A DNA stretch of 20,887 nucleotides, taken from assembly GCA_001782805.1 (NCBI GenBank), contig MFPT01000018.1, positions 1 through 20,887 on the forward strand, given 5' to 3'. This document shows, piece after piece, positions 1 to 7,405 of this stretch. The translations under genes and the position numbers were made by a program. The notes beneath the pieces were generated by a model. It worked only from the letters and a program-made list of their open reading frames with translations. It was not told the origin of the DNA and did not search any database. Origin of the DNA: Candidatus Magasanikbacteria bacterium RIFCSPHIGHO2_01_FULL_41_23. Its GTDB lineage: Bacteria; Patescibacteria; ABY1; Magasanikbacterales; UBA922. The stretch's first letter is position 1, and each line of letters opens with the position of its first letter.

Positions 1-361
1 CTCATACTCTCCTAGTCTCTATCCTTATTGACATCTCATCTACTCTAACCAAGTAAGTGGTAAGAAAGCTCATGCACATTACTGAAAACAAAATTACCTA
101 TTACTGAAATTACCCTAATGCAACAGCGAAACAATCGACTAAACTAATAAGCAAAATGGAGACGAATATACTTTTGCTGAAAGCTGAGTATGATGACTCG
201 TTGAGAATGCATAATCCGTCAGACTATCAGTTGAACAAAAGGATATCGTCGAATTTTGCTTAAGAGTGGAGTACGGATTAAATTTGATTAAGGCTTAGAA
301 AACGGAGTTTGATTACTGATTAAAAAAATCTTAACCGATATAATTTAAATTTTGTTTTAAT
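1..361. other. Leading intergenic stretch, no gene recognised
   Basis: No convincing reading frame, tRNA or structured RNA was found on either strand. It is AT-rich. The decamer ATTACTGAAA occurs at 78-87 and again at 100-109, but I cannot assign a role to it. The last 50 bases hold the promoter of the downstream kinase. The stretch could be the decayed end of a neighbouring gene outside the window. Confidence 0.5.
316..344 (+). promoter_or_regulatory. Sigma70-like promoter of the adenosine kinase gene
   Basis: A perfect TATAAT lies at 339-344. A weak -35 candidate, CTGATT, lies at 316-321, giving a 17-bp spacer. Transcription would begin near 351, leaving only about ten bases before the ATG at 362. 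There is no Shine-Dalgarno sequence in that short leader. Confidence 0.5.
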
Positions 362-1330
362 ATGTCAATTCTAATTTCCGGTTCCATGGCCTACGACTAC
401 ATCATGGATTTTCCGGATAGTTTTAAAAATCACATTTTGCCCGACCAAATCCATATTTTGAATGTTTGTTTTGTTGTGGACGAAATGACCAAAAATTTGG
501 GCGGCGTGGCCGGAAATATTGCTTACACGCTGAAACTCCTTGGTGCTGAACCAATAATTTTAGCGCCGATTGGCCAAGATGGTAGTGAATATTACGATCA
601 TTGCAAAAAATTCGGCATCAACACCAAATATATGCCCATGTCCGCGGACAAATTAACTTCCTCCGCGCATATCACCACGGACAAAGATGATAATCAAATA
701 ATCGCGTATTACAGCGGCGCTGGTGATCAAGCAACAGACTTGCATATAGCCGATGTGGCCGAACCGATTTCCCTGGCCATGATTACGCCCACCAAAAAAG
801 ATGCCATGATCGCGCATGCCAAAGAATGTTTTGAAGCGGGCATTCCGTTTGTGTTTGATCCGAGTCACCAATTAACCGCGTTTGCTGGCCGCGAACTCGC
901 AATGCTTATTGGCCAAGCGGATTTTTATGTGGCCAATGATTATGAAATGAAATTAACTGAAACCAAAACCGGTTGGGATATGCTGGAAATGTTAAATCAT
1001 ATTAAAACAATTATATTAACGCGCGGAGTCGAGGGTTCCACTATTATTACCAAAGACGCGCGCTGGGAAATTCCCATTTGTCCGGCACTATCAGTGGAAG
1101 ACCCGACCGGAGCCGGTGATGCGTATCGCGCCGGATTTTTTTCAGCTTATGTAAAAGGCGCGGACTTGAAAACCTGCGGCCGAATGGGAGCCGTTGCCAG
1201 CACCTATGCGATTGAACATTATGGCACGCAAAATCATTTTTTTACGCTTGACCAATTTAAAAAAAGATACGAAGATACGTTTCGAGAGAATTTGACCATG
1301 TCAGCGCTCAATCACACAGTAGTGCATTAA
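362..1330 (+). CDS. Adenosine kinase, PfkB/ribokinase family
   Basis: This PfkB-fold nucleoside kinase probably phosphorylates adenosine to AMP in the cytoplasm. The N-terminal block HILPDQIHILNV and the glycine-rich GGVAGNIAY (from residue 47) match the bacterial adenosine kinase subgroup as I know it. The C-terminal signature DPTGAGDAYRAGF starts at residue 247, with D253 as expected catalytic base and the GAGD loop as anion hole. The NDYE and TRGxEGS segments of the family are also present. Its 322 residues are a normal length. AhcY, which releases adenosine, is the next gene on the same strand and supports adenosine as substrate. The start follows a TATAAT closely and has no ribosome binding site. 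The last 23 bp overlap the end of the convergent ATPase gene. Another PfkB substrate such as a sugar or other nucleoside is possible but less likely. Confidence 0.85.
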   Translation: MSILISGSMAYDYIMDFPDSFKNHILPDQIHILNVCFVVDEMTKNLGGVAGNIAYTLKLLGAEPIILAPIGQDGSEYYDHCKKFGINTKYMPMSADKLTSSAHITTDKDDNQIIAYYSGAGDQATDLHIADVAEPISLAMITPTKKDAMIAHAKECFEAGIPFVFDPSHQLTAFAGRELAMLIGQADFYVANDYEMKLTETKTGWDMLEMLNHIKTIILTRGVEGSTIITKDARWEIPICPALSVEDPTGAGDAYRAGFFSAYVKGADLKTCGRMGAVASTYAIEHYGTQNHFFTLDQFKKRYEDTFRENLTMSALNHTVVH

Positions 1331-2447
1331 GAGATTGTAGATTGTCAAATGCAACCACGGTAAAATTACTGTTCGGATAAGTATCCTTAAATAATTTGGG
1401 CACGCCAGCACGTCGTCGTTGATTTGATTTTATTTCAATGGCCTGCAATCGCCCATCACGCTCGAGTACCAAGTCAATTTCAGATCCGGCATGCGTGCGC
1501 CAAAAATACAGATTGTGTTTTTGCTGTTTATTTTTTTCCTTCTTAACCATTTCCGCTATAACATAATTTTCCACCAATCCTCCCGCATCGGTACGCAGAT
1601 GCAAAGGGCTAAAATTATTCAAAATCGCATTGCGAATACCGCAATCGTAGAAAAAAATTTTAACTTTACGGCTGATTTCACTCCGATGATTGCGATTCCA
1701 TGCCCGCAAACGAAACACCACAAAAGTTTGCTCCAACAAGTCAATGTATTGTTCAACTGTCTTAGCACTCATGCCCAATTTGGTGGCGAGCTCAAGATAA
1801 GAGACTTCGCTCCCGATCTGCAGGGCAAGCAACACCAGTAGGTCGCGAATTTTTTGACTGTTCCGCACACGGTCAAACGCCAGAATATCTTTGTACAAAT
1901 AATTATCCGCGATATTGGTTAAAAGTTGTTCTTTTTCTGCGAGCGTGGCTGATGTAAAAACTGCGGGATATGACCCATATAATAAACAATCATTGACACG
2001 CGAACGCATATCAACCGGCGGTACCGTAGCAGAAATTTCAGGATACGAAAGTGGTAATACAAAAATTTGAAAAAATCGTCCGGTCATAGGTTCGGCTACC
2101 TGATTGCGTAATTCAAACGCGGCCGAGCCTGTAGCAATGGCTTGGATACTTGGCAAGTGGTCAGAAATTATTTTAAGAATTTGCCCAGCATTGACCAAAA
2201 AATGCATTTCATCAAAGATAACTGTTTTGTGTTCACCAATGAGCTGACGTAAGACCAGAGAGTCAGGAGATAATTGATCTTGAATGCGATGCTCGTCGCA
2301 CGCAAAATGAACGACATCGTTTCCGGCCGGAAAAAGTTGTTTTAAAAGAGTTGTTTTTCCGGTTTGTCTTGGCCCAAATACAATAAGCACATTTTTTTGC
2401 TTAATGTAGTCAAAAATTTGTTTTTCCACTGATCGATTTATATACAT
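1308..2447 (-). CDS. AAA (AAA_14) ATPase with C-terminal DUF4143 domain
   Basis: This is a P-loop ATPase of the widespread AAA_14/DUF4143 type, whose physiological role is not established. The Walker A motif GPRQTGKTT is at residues 25-33 and a Walker B-like VIFDEMHF follows. The second half carries the DUF4143 hallmarks FYDCGIRNAI and VENYVIAEMV. The stretch GSEIDLVLERDG followed by AIEIKS resembles the acidic-EIK core of PD-(D/E)XK-like folds. Its 379 residues are normal for the family. The gene sits between two same-strand methyl-cycle genes but points the other way, and its 3' end overlaps the kinase by 23 bp, which suggests a later insertion. Its promoter is strong and surrounded by repeats. 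It ends in TGA. Members are often patchily distributed accessory genes. Confidence 0.88.
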   Translation of the reverse strand: MYINRSVEKQIFDYIKQKNVLIVFGPRQTGKTTLLKQLFPAGNDVVHFACDEHRIQDQLSPDSLVLRQLIGEHKTVIFDEMHFLVNAGQILKIISDHLPSIQAIATGSAAFELRNQVAEPMTGRFFQIFVLPLSYPEISATVPPVDMRSRVNDCLLYGSYPAVFTSATLAEKEQLLTNIADNYLYKDILAFDRVRNSQKIRDLLVLLALQIGSEVSYLELATKLGMSAKTVEQYIDLLEQTFVVFRLRAWNRNHRSEISRKVKIFFYDCGIRNAILNNFSPLHLRTDAGGLVENYVIAEMVKKEKNKQQKHNLYFWRTHAGSEIDLVLERDGRLQAIEIKSNQRRRAGVPKLFKDTYPNSNFTVVAFDNLQSLNALLCD

Positions 2448-2449
2448 AA

Positions 2450-2492
2450 TAGGTCTAAAATTAGTAGTATATACCTAATAATAGACCTAATA
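2450..2492. repeat. Repeat cluster (possible operator) at the ATPase promoter
   Basis: ACCTAATA occurs twice in direct orientation at 2473-2480 and 2485-2492, a 12-bp period. TAGGTCTA at 2450-2457 is an exact inverted copy of TAGACCTA at 2482-2489. The copies cover the -10 element and initial transcribed region of the minus-strand promoter, where a repressor would block it. No regulator gene is adjacent, so self-binding or a distant factor are open options. Confidence 0.4.
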
Positions 2493-2506
2493 TAGGAAGT
2501 TGTCAA
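2478..2506 (-). promoter_or_regulatory. Strong promoter of the DUF4143 ATPase gene
   Basis: Reading the minus strand, a perfect TTGACA (2506-2501) is followed by a 17-bp spacer and TATTAT (2483-2478), five of six matches to the -10 consensus. The ATG lies 30 bp further on at 2447. The element is embedded in a cluster of TAGGT/ACCTA repeats, described separately. Confidence 0.65.
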
Positions 2507-2510
2507 GCCA

Positions 2511-2539
2511 TTGATTTAGTTTTTTAAATAGAGTAAAAT
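2511..2539 (+). promoter_or_regulatory. Promoter of ahcY
   Basis: TTGATT at 2511-2516 and TAAAAT at 2534-2539 are separated by exactly 17 bp. Transcription would begin near 2546, leaving an AT-rich leader of about 25 bases without a Shine-Dalgarno sequence. It lies back to back with the ATPase promoter. I saw no SAM or SAH riboswitch in this leader. Confidence 0.55.
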
Positions 2540-2570
2540 CAAATTCATAAACTTAATTTTTTTTATTTTT

Positions 2571-4001
2571 ATGAAATTCACCGATTACAAAGTCGCCGAC
2601 ATTACACTCGCGGACTGGGGCCGCAAAGAAATTGACATTGCCGAACAAGAAATGCCCGGGCTGATGGCGATTCGCGCCAAATACGCGGCCAAAAAACCAT
2701 TCAAAGATGTAAATATTACCGGCTCCCTCCACATGACCATCCAGACTGCCGTGCTTATTGAAACTCTAAAAGCACTCGGCGCGAATGTGCGCTGGGCCAG
2801 CTGTAATATTTTTTCGACACAAGATCATGCGGCGGCGGCGATTGCGGCGGTGGGAATTCCAGTATTTGCCTGGAAAGGTGAAACGTTGACTGAATATTGG
2901 TGGTGCACAGAAAAAGCGATTAATTTTGGCAATGGTAAAGGCCCGGATTTAATTGTTGATGATGGCGGCGATGCGACGTTATTGATTCACAAAGGCGTGG
3001 AAGTGGAATTGAATCCAAAATTACTACAAAAAAATTATTCTGCCGAGGGCCCTGATTTTCAGGAACTCATGAAATTATTAGCCGCGGAATATAAAAAAAA
3101 ACCAACCCGTTGGCAAAAAGTCGCCAATAATGTGCGTGGCGTGTCAGAAGAAACTACTACTGGGGTGCACCGCTTGCAGCAAATGGTCAGAGCCAAAAAA
3201 TTATTATTTCCCGCGGTCAATGTTAATGATTCAGTTACCAAAAGTAAATTTGATAATGTGTATGGTTGCCGCCATTCCATTATTGATGGCCTCAATCGTG
3301 CTATGGATGTAATGCTCGCGGGTAAAGTCGCAGTGGTGTGTGGTTATGGCGATGTGGGCAAAGGTTGTGCTCAGGCATTGCAAGGCCAAGGCTCCCGAGT
3401 AATTGTCACGGAAATTGACCCGATTTGCGCACTCCAAGCCGCAATGGAAGGTTTTGAAGTAGCGACGATCGAAGACACGCTTGGCCGGGCGGATATTTAT
3501 GTGACCTGCACGGGTAACCTGGATGTCATTACACTTGACCACATGAAAAAAATGAAAAACCAAGCCATTGTCTGCAACATTGGTCACTTTGATAATGAAA
3601 TTCAAGTGGAAAAATTAAATTCTGCGGCCGGTGTGAAACGCGTGAACATCAAACCGCAGGTGGATAAATATATTTTCCCTGCCTCGCGCGGCGGGCACAA
3701 AAAAGAATTATTTATGTTGGCCGAGGGGCGCCTGGTGAATTTGGGCTGTGCCACGGGCCATCCCAGTTTTGTCATGAGTAATTCATTCAGCAATCAGGTC
3801 TTGGCGCAGTTGGATTTGTGGAAAAATAAAGATACGTATCAGCCGCAAGTCTATCGTTTGCCCAAAAAACTGGATGAAGAAGTCGCGCGTTTGCACTTGG
3901 CCAAAATCGGCGTAAAGTTGAGCAAACTCACGAAAACGCAAGCTGATTATTTAAATATTTCGGAAAATGGACCGTTTAAAAATGATGATTATCGATATTA
4001 A
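2571..4001 (+). CDS. ahcY: S-adenosylhomocysteine hydrolase (adenosylhomocysteinase)
   Basis: The enzyme reversibly splits S-adenosylhomocysteine into homocysteine and adenosine, relieving product inhibition of methyltransferases. It is cytosolic, NAD-dependent and usually tetrameric. The substrate domain shows the family segments SCNIFSTQDHAAAA, DDGGD and NVNDSVTKSKFDN. The NAD loop GYGDVGKG begins at residue 258 and is followed by the acidic TEIDP strand end. ATGHPSFVMSNSF and the C-terminal KNDDYRY tail that contacts NAD of the neighbouring subunit are present. At 476 residues it carries the insertion (LLAAEYKKKPTRW region) that distinguishes the long bacterial/plant type from the shorter animal type. 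It appears intact. The adenosine kinase upstream on the same strand would remove the adenosine product. Confidence 0.97.
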   Translation: MKFTDYKVADITLADWGRKEIDIAEQEMPGLMAIRAKYAAKKPFKDVNITGSLHMTIQTAVLIETLKALGANVRWASCNIFSTQDHAAAAIAAVGIPVFAWKGETLTEYWWCTEKAINFGNGKGPDLIVDDGGDATLLIHKGVEVELNPKLLQKNYSAEGPDFQELMKLLAAEYKKKPTRWQKVANNVRGVSEETTTGVHRLQQMVRAKKLLFPAVNVNDSVTKSKFDNVYGCRHSIIDGLNRAMDVMLAGKVAVVCGYGDVGKGCAQALQGQGSRVIVTEIDPICALQAAMEGFEVATIEDTLGRADIYVTCTGNLDVITLDHMKKMKNQAIVCNIGHFDNEIQVEKLNSAAGVKRVNIKPQVDKYIFPASRGGHKKELFMLAEGRLVNLGCATGHPSFVMSNSFSNQVLAQLDLWKNKDTYQPQVYRLPKKLDEEVARLHLAKIGVKLSKLTKTQADYLNISENGPFKNDDYRY

Positions 4002-4032
4002 AATTTAGTAACAATGATGTATAGGAGGGATC

Positions 4033-4061
4033 TTGACACTATATATCACATAAGATATATT
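4033..4061 (+). promoter_or_regulatory. HigBA promoter with internal palindromic operator
   Basis: A perfect TTGACA (4033-4038), a 17-bp spacer and TATATT (4056-4061) form a strong promoter. Within it, ATATATC at 4041-4047 and GATATAT at 4054-4060 are exact inverted copies separated by six bases, placing a dyad between the -35 and -10 boxes. That fits autorepression by the HTH antitoxin of this locus. The toxin ATG at 4066 is only four bases past the -10 box, so the message is probably leaderless. Confidence 0.65.
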
Positions 4062-4065
4062 ATAT

Positions 4066-4437
4066 ATGGATTATCGTGTTCAATATTATACCAATAGTAG
4101 GACTTTCCAAAAACCGGCTCGTGATTTCATTTTTAGTCTTCCTCAAAAAGTCAAAGCGAAGATTTTCAAATATATCGAGGAATTAAGGACTCACGATGGT
4201 TATCTCGACGAACCGTATTCACGCCATATTGAGGGGAAAATCAGAGAACTGCGAGTTGATTTTGCCCGCTCGCGCCATCGTATTTTTTATTTCTGTTTTG
4301 TTAATAAAAAAATAATACTTTTACACGGTTTTCTTAAAACAAGTGCCCAAACACCCACAACAGAAATACAGCGAGCCGTGCAAGAATACAAGGATGTAGT
4401 TAATAATCCCAAAATATATGACCAAAAAATTAACTGA
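4066..4437 (+). CDS. RelE/HigB-like toxin (phage Gp49-like family)
   Basis: This is a small basic protein of the RelE/HigB fold group, members of which cleave mRNA on the ribosome. It shows the family pattern: an N-terminal YRVQYYTNSRTFQKPARDF segment, a helix with LPQKVKAKI, then SRHIEGKIRELRVDF and RHRIFYFCFVNKKIILLHGFLK, where the IREL-x-R strand and the HGFLK strand are typical of Gp49-like toxins. Its 123 residues are in the usual range. An HTH gene overlaps its 3' end by 20 bp, giving the toxin-first order of HigBA systems. The promoter carries a palindrome. Whether the toxin is active cannot be told from sequence. Its start is fixed by the -10 box just upstream. Confidence 0.85.
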   Translation: MDYRVQYYTNSRTFQKPARDFIFSLPQKVKAKIFKYIEELRTHDGYLDEPYSRHIEGKIRELRVDFARSRHRIFYFCFVNKKIILLHGFLKTSAQTPTTEIQRAVQEYKDVVNNPKIYDQKIN

Positions 4438-4702
4438 CTTTGAAAAAGATCTCAAAAGAGAACTTAAAGACCCTGATTTCAAAAAAAAATTTGATGGGTT
4501 TGGTAAACAATTTGAAGTTGCGTACCAAATGGTTGAGCTCCGCAAACAGAAAAAAATGTCCCAAAATGATCTAGCAAAAAAAATAGGGACAACGCAAAGC
4601 AATATAGCGCGGATGGAAACTGGAAAGCAAAATTTCTCAATGGCGATATTGCTTAAAATGGCATCCGCGTTCAAAAAAGAGTTGAAAATTAATTTTGTTT
4701 AA
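4418..4702 (+). CDS. HigA-like antitoxin, XRE-family HTH protein
   Basis: This 94-residue protein carries a single XRE/Cro helix-turn-helix in its C-terminal half. The recognisable core is KKMSQNDLAKKIGTTQSNIARMETG, followed by a helix with MAILLKMASAFKKELKI. The N-terminal 40 residues are charged (LTDFEKDLKRELKDPDFKKKF) and probably form the toxin-binding extension. It starts within the last codons of the toxin gene, so the two are translationally coupled. It would neutralise the toxin and, with it, repress the shared promoter at the 4041-4060 palindrome. A nine-A run in codons 22-24 is ordinary for this base composition. Confidence 0.88.
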   Translation: MTKKLTDFEKDLKRELKDPDFKKKFDGFGKQFEVAYQMVELRKQKKMSQNDLAKKIGTTQSNIARMETGKQNFSMAILLKMASAFKKELKINFV

Positions 4703-4949
4703 AACATTGGCTCGTCTAAATATCCGGAAACAATAAATTTATCCTCTGTTTTATTTTATAGCCTTTGCAATGGCGCAGGAGGCCAAGATACGACTGAACA
4801 TTTTTCTTATTTATCTTCCGCATCATCCTGCGTCTGGTAGTAGTTCTAAGTACACGATAGCGCGGCAATGTAACATACCCTAAAAAATCATCTTGTCAAT
4901 GTTCGTTTTTTAAGGTTAAATACCCGAACGATTTTTCTAAAAAAATAAA
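4703..4949. other. Intergenic region upstream of the ABC exporter locus
   Basis: No reading frame is supported. GGCGCAGGA at 4772-4780 and TCCTGCGTC at 4826-4834 are inverted copies with one mismatch, about 45 bases apart, and could form a long-range hairpin or mark a decayed element. The last 60 bases hold the promoter of the exporter operon. Confidence 0.4.
4893..4921 (+). promoter_or_regulatory. Promoter of the ABC-2 exporter operon
   Basis: TTGTCA at 4893-4898, a 17-bp spacer and TTAAAT at 4916-4921 give a good sigma70-like promoter. The first permease ATG is at 4950, after an A-rich leader without a clear Shine-Dalgarno sequence. Confidence 0.5.
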
Positions 4950-5750
4950 ATGCCTAATTTAAAAAAATACCTGGTCGCTTATCAAGCCGCCCTCTCTACT
5001 TTCCTCCAGTACCGCATTAATGTGGTCTTATTTGCTGTTGGCCATTTGGTAAGTTTGAGTGGTCTGGCATTTGTGTGGATTTCAGTTTATCAAAATGGTG
5101 AACATTTGGGCTCGTACACTCTTCCCCAAATTTTGACCTACTATATTTTAATTGCTTTTTTGCGCCTCACCATTGCCGATGGTGTAAGCATGGGATTTCA
5201 AGTGGTTGAAGACATTAAAGACGGCCGGATTGCACCTTATTTACTTAAACCAATCAGTTATCCGCTAACAATGCTCGCTGATAGTATTGGCAAAGCCACG
5301 ATAAACATCGCACTTGTCATGCCAATCTTGGTTCTAATTATTTTGGCGGGAAATTTAATACGTTATGTGCCGCCAATTTCTTCGCTCATTTTATTTTTGA
5401 TATTTATGATAATTGGATTATTCTTTTATTATTTAATTTATTTTCTTTCGGCTCTGTCCTCTTTTTGGTTTGAACGTGGCAGTAATATTATTTATGGAGT
5501 GATTGTTATCAGTAATTTTTTGAATGGCGCCATTATTCCAATTGATGTTTTTCCCGCCTGGTTACAGCAACTGAGCAATTTTTTACCCTTTCAATTTTTG
5601 ATGTTTACGCCGATTCAGTTTTGGTTGGGGCGAATCGATGACGCGCTGTCGGTGGGCGCCATTGCCTTTATTTGGCTGATATTTTTAAGTATAATTACGG
5701 CAATAGTGTGGCGATGGGGAATTAAAAAATTTGAAGCGGTTGGACAATAA
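4950..5750 (+). CDS. ABC-2 type exporter permease, subtype A, copy 1
   Basis: This 266-residue integral membrane protein has about six hydrophobic segments and a short cytoplasmic N-terminus (MPNLKKY). It resembles the uncharacterised ABC-2 permease group that pairs with COG4586-type ATPases. The segment VVEDIKDGRIAPYLLKPISYP between the second and third helices matches the family cytoplasmic hinge (acidic, DG, then LxKPxxYP). The loop GAIIPIDVFPAWLQQLSNFLPF matches the subtype A C-terminal loop, also recognisable in the copy at 6610-7404. It is first in a run of four permease genes ending in one ATPase gene. The substrate is unknown; this superfamily exports drugs, lipids or polysaccharides. 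Confidence 0.82.
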   Translation: MPNLKKYLVAYQAALSTFLQYRINVVLFAVGHLVSLSGLAFVWISVYQNGEHLGSYTLPQILTYYILIAFLRLTIADGVSMGFQVVEDIKDGRIAPYLLKPISYPLTMLADSIGKATINIALVMPILVLIILAGNLIRYVPPISSLILFLIFMIIGLFFYYLIYFLSALSSFWFERGSNIIYGVIVISNFLNGAIIPIDVFPAWLQQLSNFLPFQFLMFTPIQFWLGRIDDALSVGAIAFIWLIFLSIITAIVWRWGIKKFEAVGQ

Positions 5751-5771
5751 TTTAATATTTATACTAAGCTT

Positions 5772-5805
5772 ACTTGTGGTGAGCTTGCCGAACTACTTGT
5801 AGTGA
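5772..5805. repeat. Short palindromic/direct repeat, REP-like
   Basis: The 69-bp gap between the first two permease genes contains ACTTGTGGTGA (5772-5782) and ACTTGTAGTGA (5795-5805), ten of eleven identical. GTGGT (5776-5780) can pair with ACTAC (5792-5796) around GAGCTTGCCGA. This resembles the dispersed GTGGTGAGCTTGTCGAACCAC-like palindromes known from many bacterial genomes, in degraded form. The upstream AAGCTTAC and GTGAGCTT (5766-5773 and 5779-5786) can also pair. It may be an attenuator or a repeat remnant. Confidence 0.35.
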
Positions 5806-5819
5806 ATTTTTATTGAACT

Positions 5820-6608
5820 ATGAAAAAATACTGGCGACTATACTGCCTGCTTGTCAAACTCAACTTAATGAAAGCGCTCTCCTATCGCGGCAATTTTATT
5901 TTTGGTTTTATTATAACGGGCATGGAATCATTAACTATGTTTGCCGCCATTGGAATTGTATTTACAAAAATTAATACCTTGGCTGGCTGGAATTTTGGCG
6001 ATGTCCTTGTTTTGAATGGAGTGCACCTGTTGGCAAACACTGCGTCATGGCTCTTGTTTCGCGGAGGCATAAATGATTTTGACCGCGTGATTAATCGAGG
6101 TGAATTTGATTTTTATTTGGTGCGACCGGTGAGCGCGCAATTCTACGCCAGCATTCAACGCATCGATGTGGAAGATGTCGCTCGTGGAATAGTGGGAATA
6201 GTAGTTATGTTTTTTGGCCTTAGTCAAAATAATGCAGTCATCCAGCTTATCCACTTGCCCTTATTTTTTCTTACGTTTTTCTGTGGTCAAGCCGTGCTCT
6301 ACGGAGTATTTTTAAGTCTTAAAACTATTAGTTTTAAATCCATTCAAGGCTGGGCCACGAATAATATCGCGTTTAGATTTCAAGAATTGGCGTCATATCC
6401 CACGGATATTTATCGGGGAATTTTAAAAACAGTGTATACTTTTATTTTGCCGTTGATTTTTGTGGCGACTGTGCCGACAAAAGCCTTGCTGGGAAAACTA
6501 CCATTTGAGTTGGCAGTTGGTTCTATTATCGCCGCCATAATTAGTTTTTGCATCGCCCGATTTTTTTGGCAAATGGGAATTAAAAATTATTCCAGCGCAT
6601 CCAGTTAA
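5820..6608 (+). CDS. ABC-2 type exporter permease, subtype B, copy 1
   Basis: This is a 262-residue permease with six predicted membrane segments. It begins MKKYWRLY, the start shared by the later permeases. The hinge FDRVINRGEFDFYLVRPVS corresponds to the family's G-x-D/F-x-YLxxP motif. The late segment ELASYPTDIYRGILKTVYTFILPLIFVATVP is the subtype B hallmark (YP, then a helix, then IxP and a loop ending in P before LLGK). It ends in SASS, as does the other subtype B protein. The next ATG follows its TAA by one base, so it is tightly operonic. It probably forms a heterodimer with a subtype A protein and is powered by the ATPase at 8231-9214. Confidence 0.82.
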   Translation: MKKYWRLYCLLVKLNLMKALSYRGNFIFGFIITGMESLTMFAAIGIVFTKINTLAGWNFGDVLVLNGVHLLANTASWLLFRGGINDFDRVINRGEFDFYLVRPVSAQFYASIQRIDVEDVARGIVGIVVMFFGLSQNNAVIQLIHLPLFFLTFFCGQAVLYGVFLSLKTISFKSIQGWATNNIAFRFQELASYPTDIYRGILKTVYTFILPLIFVATVPTKALLGKLPFELAVGSIIAAIISFCIARFFWQMGIKNYSSASS

Positions 6609-6609
6609 T

Positions 6610-7404
6610 ATGAAAAAATATTATCAATTATTTTCAATGTTTTTAGCGCGGTATTTGACATACCGCGCGCGGATTTTGATTTGGATGTTTACCGATTCAT
6701 CGCAATTCTTTTTGTTTCCATTTTTATGGATGGCGATTTTTGCCCAGACAACATTGCCAAATGGTTATTCATTGCGCGGACTCGTCACCTATTACGTTGT
6801 TTTGGCAGTTGTTTCCACGGGTTTTATTTCTCATTGCAGTCGTCATATCCGAACTGAAATTATTGATGGCATGGTCAGTCGACGCTTGGTTGTTCCTCTG
6901 CCCTATTTTTTAGTTATTGGCATGGCGGAAATTTCCTACAAATACATTTCAGCCAGCATTTCCGGATTGAGCATTTTCCTTCTCTATATTTTTGCGCGTG
7001 ATTTTTTTATTTTTCCCACTTCATTCGCCCAATGGCTGATGTTTGTGTTCAGCTTGGGCATCACGTTTATTATTTCTCATTTATTTCAATATTTAATTGG
7101 CCTTAATACATTTTGGTGGGAAGATATTAACGCGCTACAAACCACCGAGGAAATTATTAACGCGATTTTTTCCGGCCGTTTGGCGCCACTCACTTTTTTT
7201 ACGATGTCAATTCAACAATTGGCTGATTATTTGCCTTTTAAATATGTGGCCTATGTCCCGGCGCAAATTTTTATTGGCAATATTGGAGTCGATCAGTGGT
7301 GGCCGGTATTCGCGCCGGCTTTTGTGTGGATTCTGGGCTTAAGCCTTTTAATTATGTTGGTCTGGTACCGCGGTTTACGCCGACACGAAGGTTTTGGCAT
7401 GTAA
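6610..7404 (+). CDS. ABC-2 type exporter permease, subtype A, copy 2
   Basis: This 264-residue membrane protein has about six helices. It is a diverged relative of the protein at 4950-5750: the hinge EIIDGMVSRRLVVPLPYF replaces the DG-x-I-x-PYLLKP form, and the C-terminal loop GRLAPLTFFTMSIQQLADYLPF corresponds to GAIIPIDVF in copy 1 (a P, then a hydrophobic residue, then LPF). Its hinge is less canonical, so it may have a distinct substrate or be more relaxed in function. It starts one base after the previous stop, and the next gene starts one base after its own stop, at identical TAATATGAAAAAATAT junctions. Role inferred from family and operon. Confidence 0.8.
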   Translation: MKKYYQLFSMFLARYLTYRARILIWMFTDSSQFFLFPFLWMAIFAQTTLPNGYSLRGLVTYYVVLAVVSTGFISHCSRHIRTEIIDGMVSRRLVVPLPYFLVIGMAEISYKYISASISGLSIFLLYIFARDFFIFPTSFAQWLMFVFSLGITFIISHLFQYLIGLNTFWWEDINALQTTEEIINAIFSGRLAPLTFFTMSIQQLADYLPFKYVAYVPAQIFIGNIGVDQWWPVFAPAFVWILGLSLLIMLVWYRGLRRHEGFGM

Positions 7405-7405
7405 T

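Noticed and set aside
1308..1310. Recoded TGA (as in Absconditabacteria and Gracilibacteria)
   Set aside because: The ATPase ends at this TGA at a natural family length and no large frame needs TGA read-through.
1491..1841. Plus-strand frame of 116 codons opposite the ATPase
   Set aside because: It is fully antisense to a strongly recognised DUF4143 ATPase and has no protein-like features of its own.
2448..2570. SAM or SAH riboswitch before ahcY
   Set aside because: The leader after the promoter is about 25 bases and AT-rich; no aptamer-like fold is possible.
4481..4489. A9 run in the antitoxin gene as a possible phase-variation tract
   Set aside because: Runs of A of similar length are frequent in this AT-rich window (for example near 3091 and 2550), so no special signal is evident.
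7394..7405. TTG start four codons upstream for the second subtype B permease
   Set aside because: The ATG at 7406 matches the MKKY start of the paralogues and the one-base TAA-T-ATG junction of the neighbouring gene.
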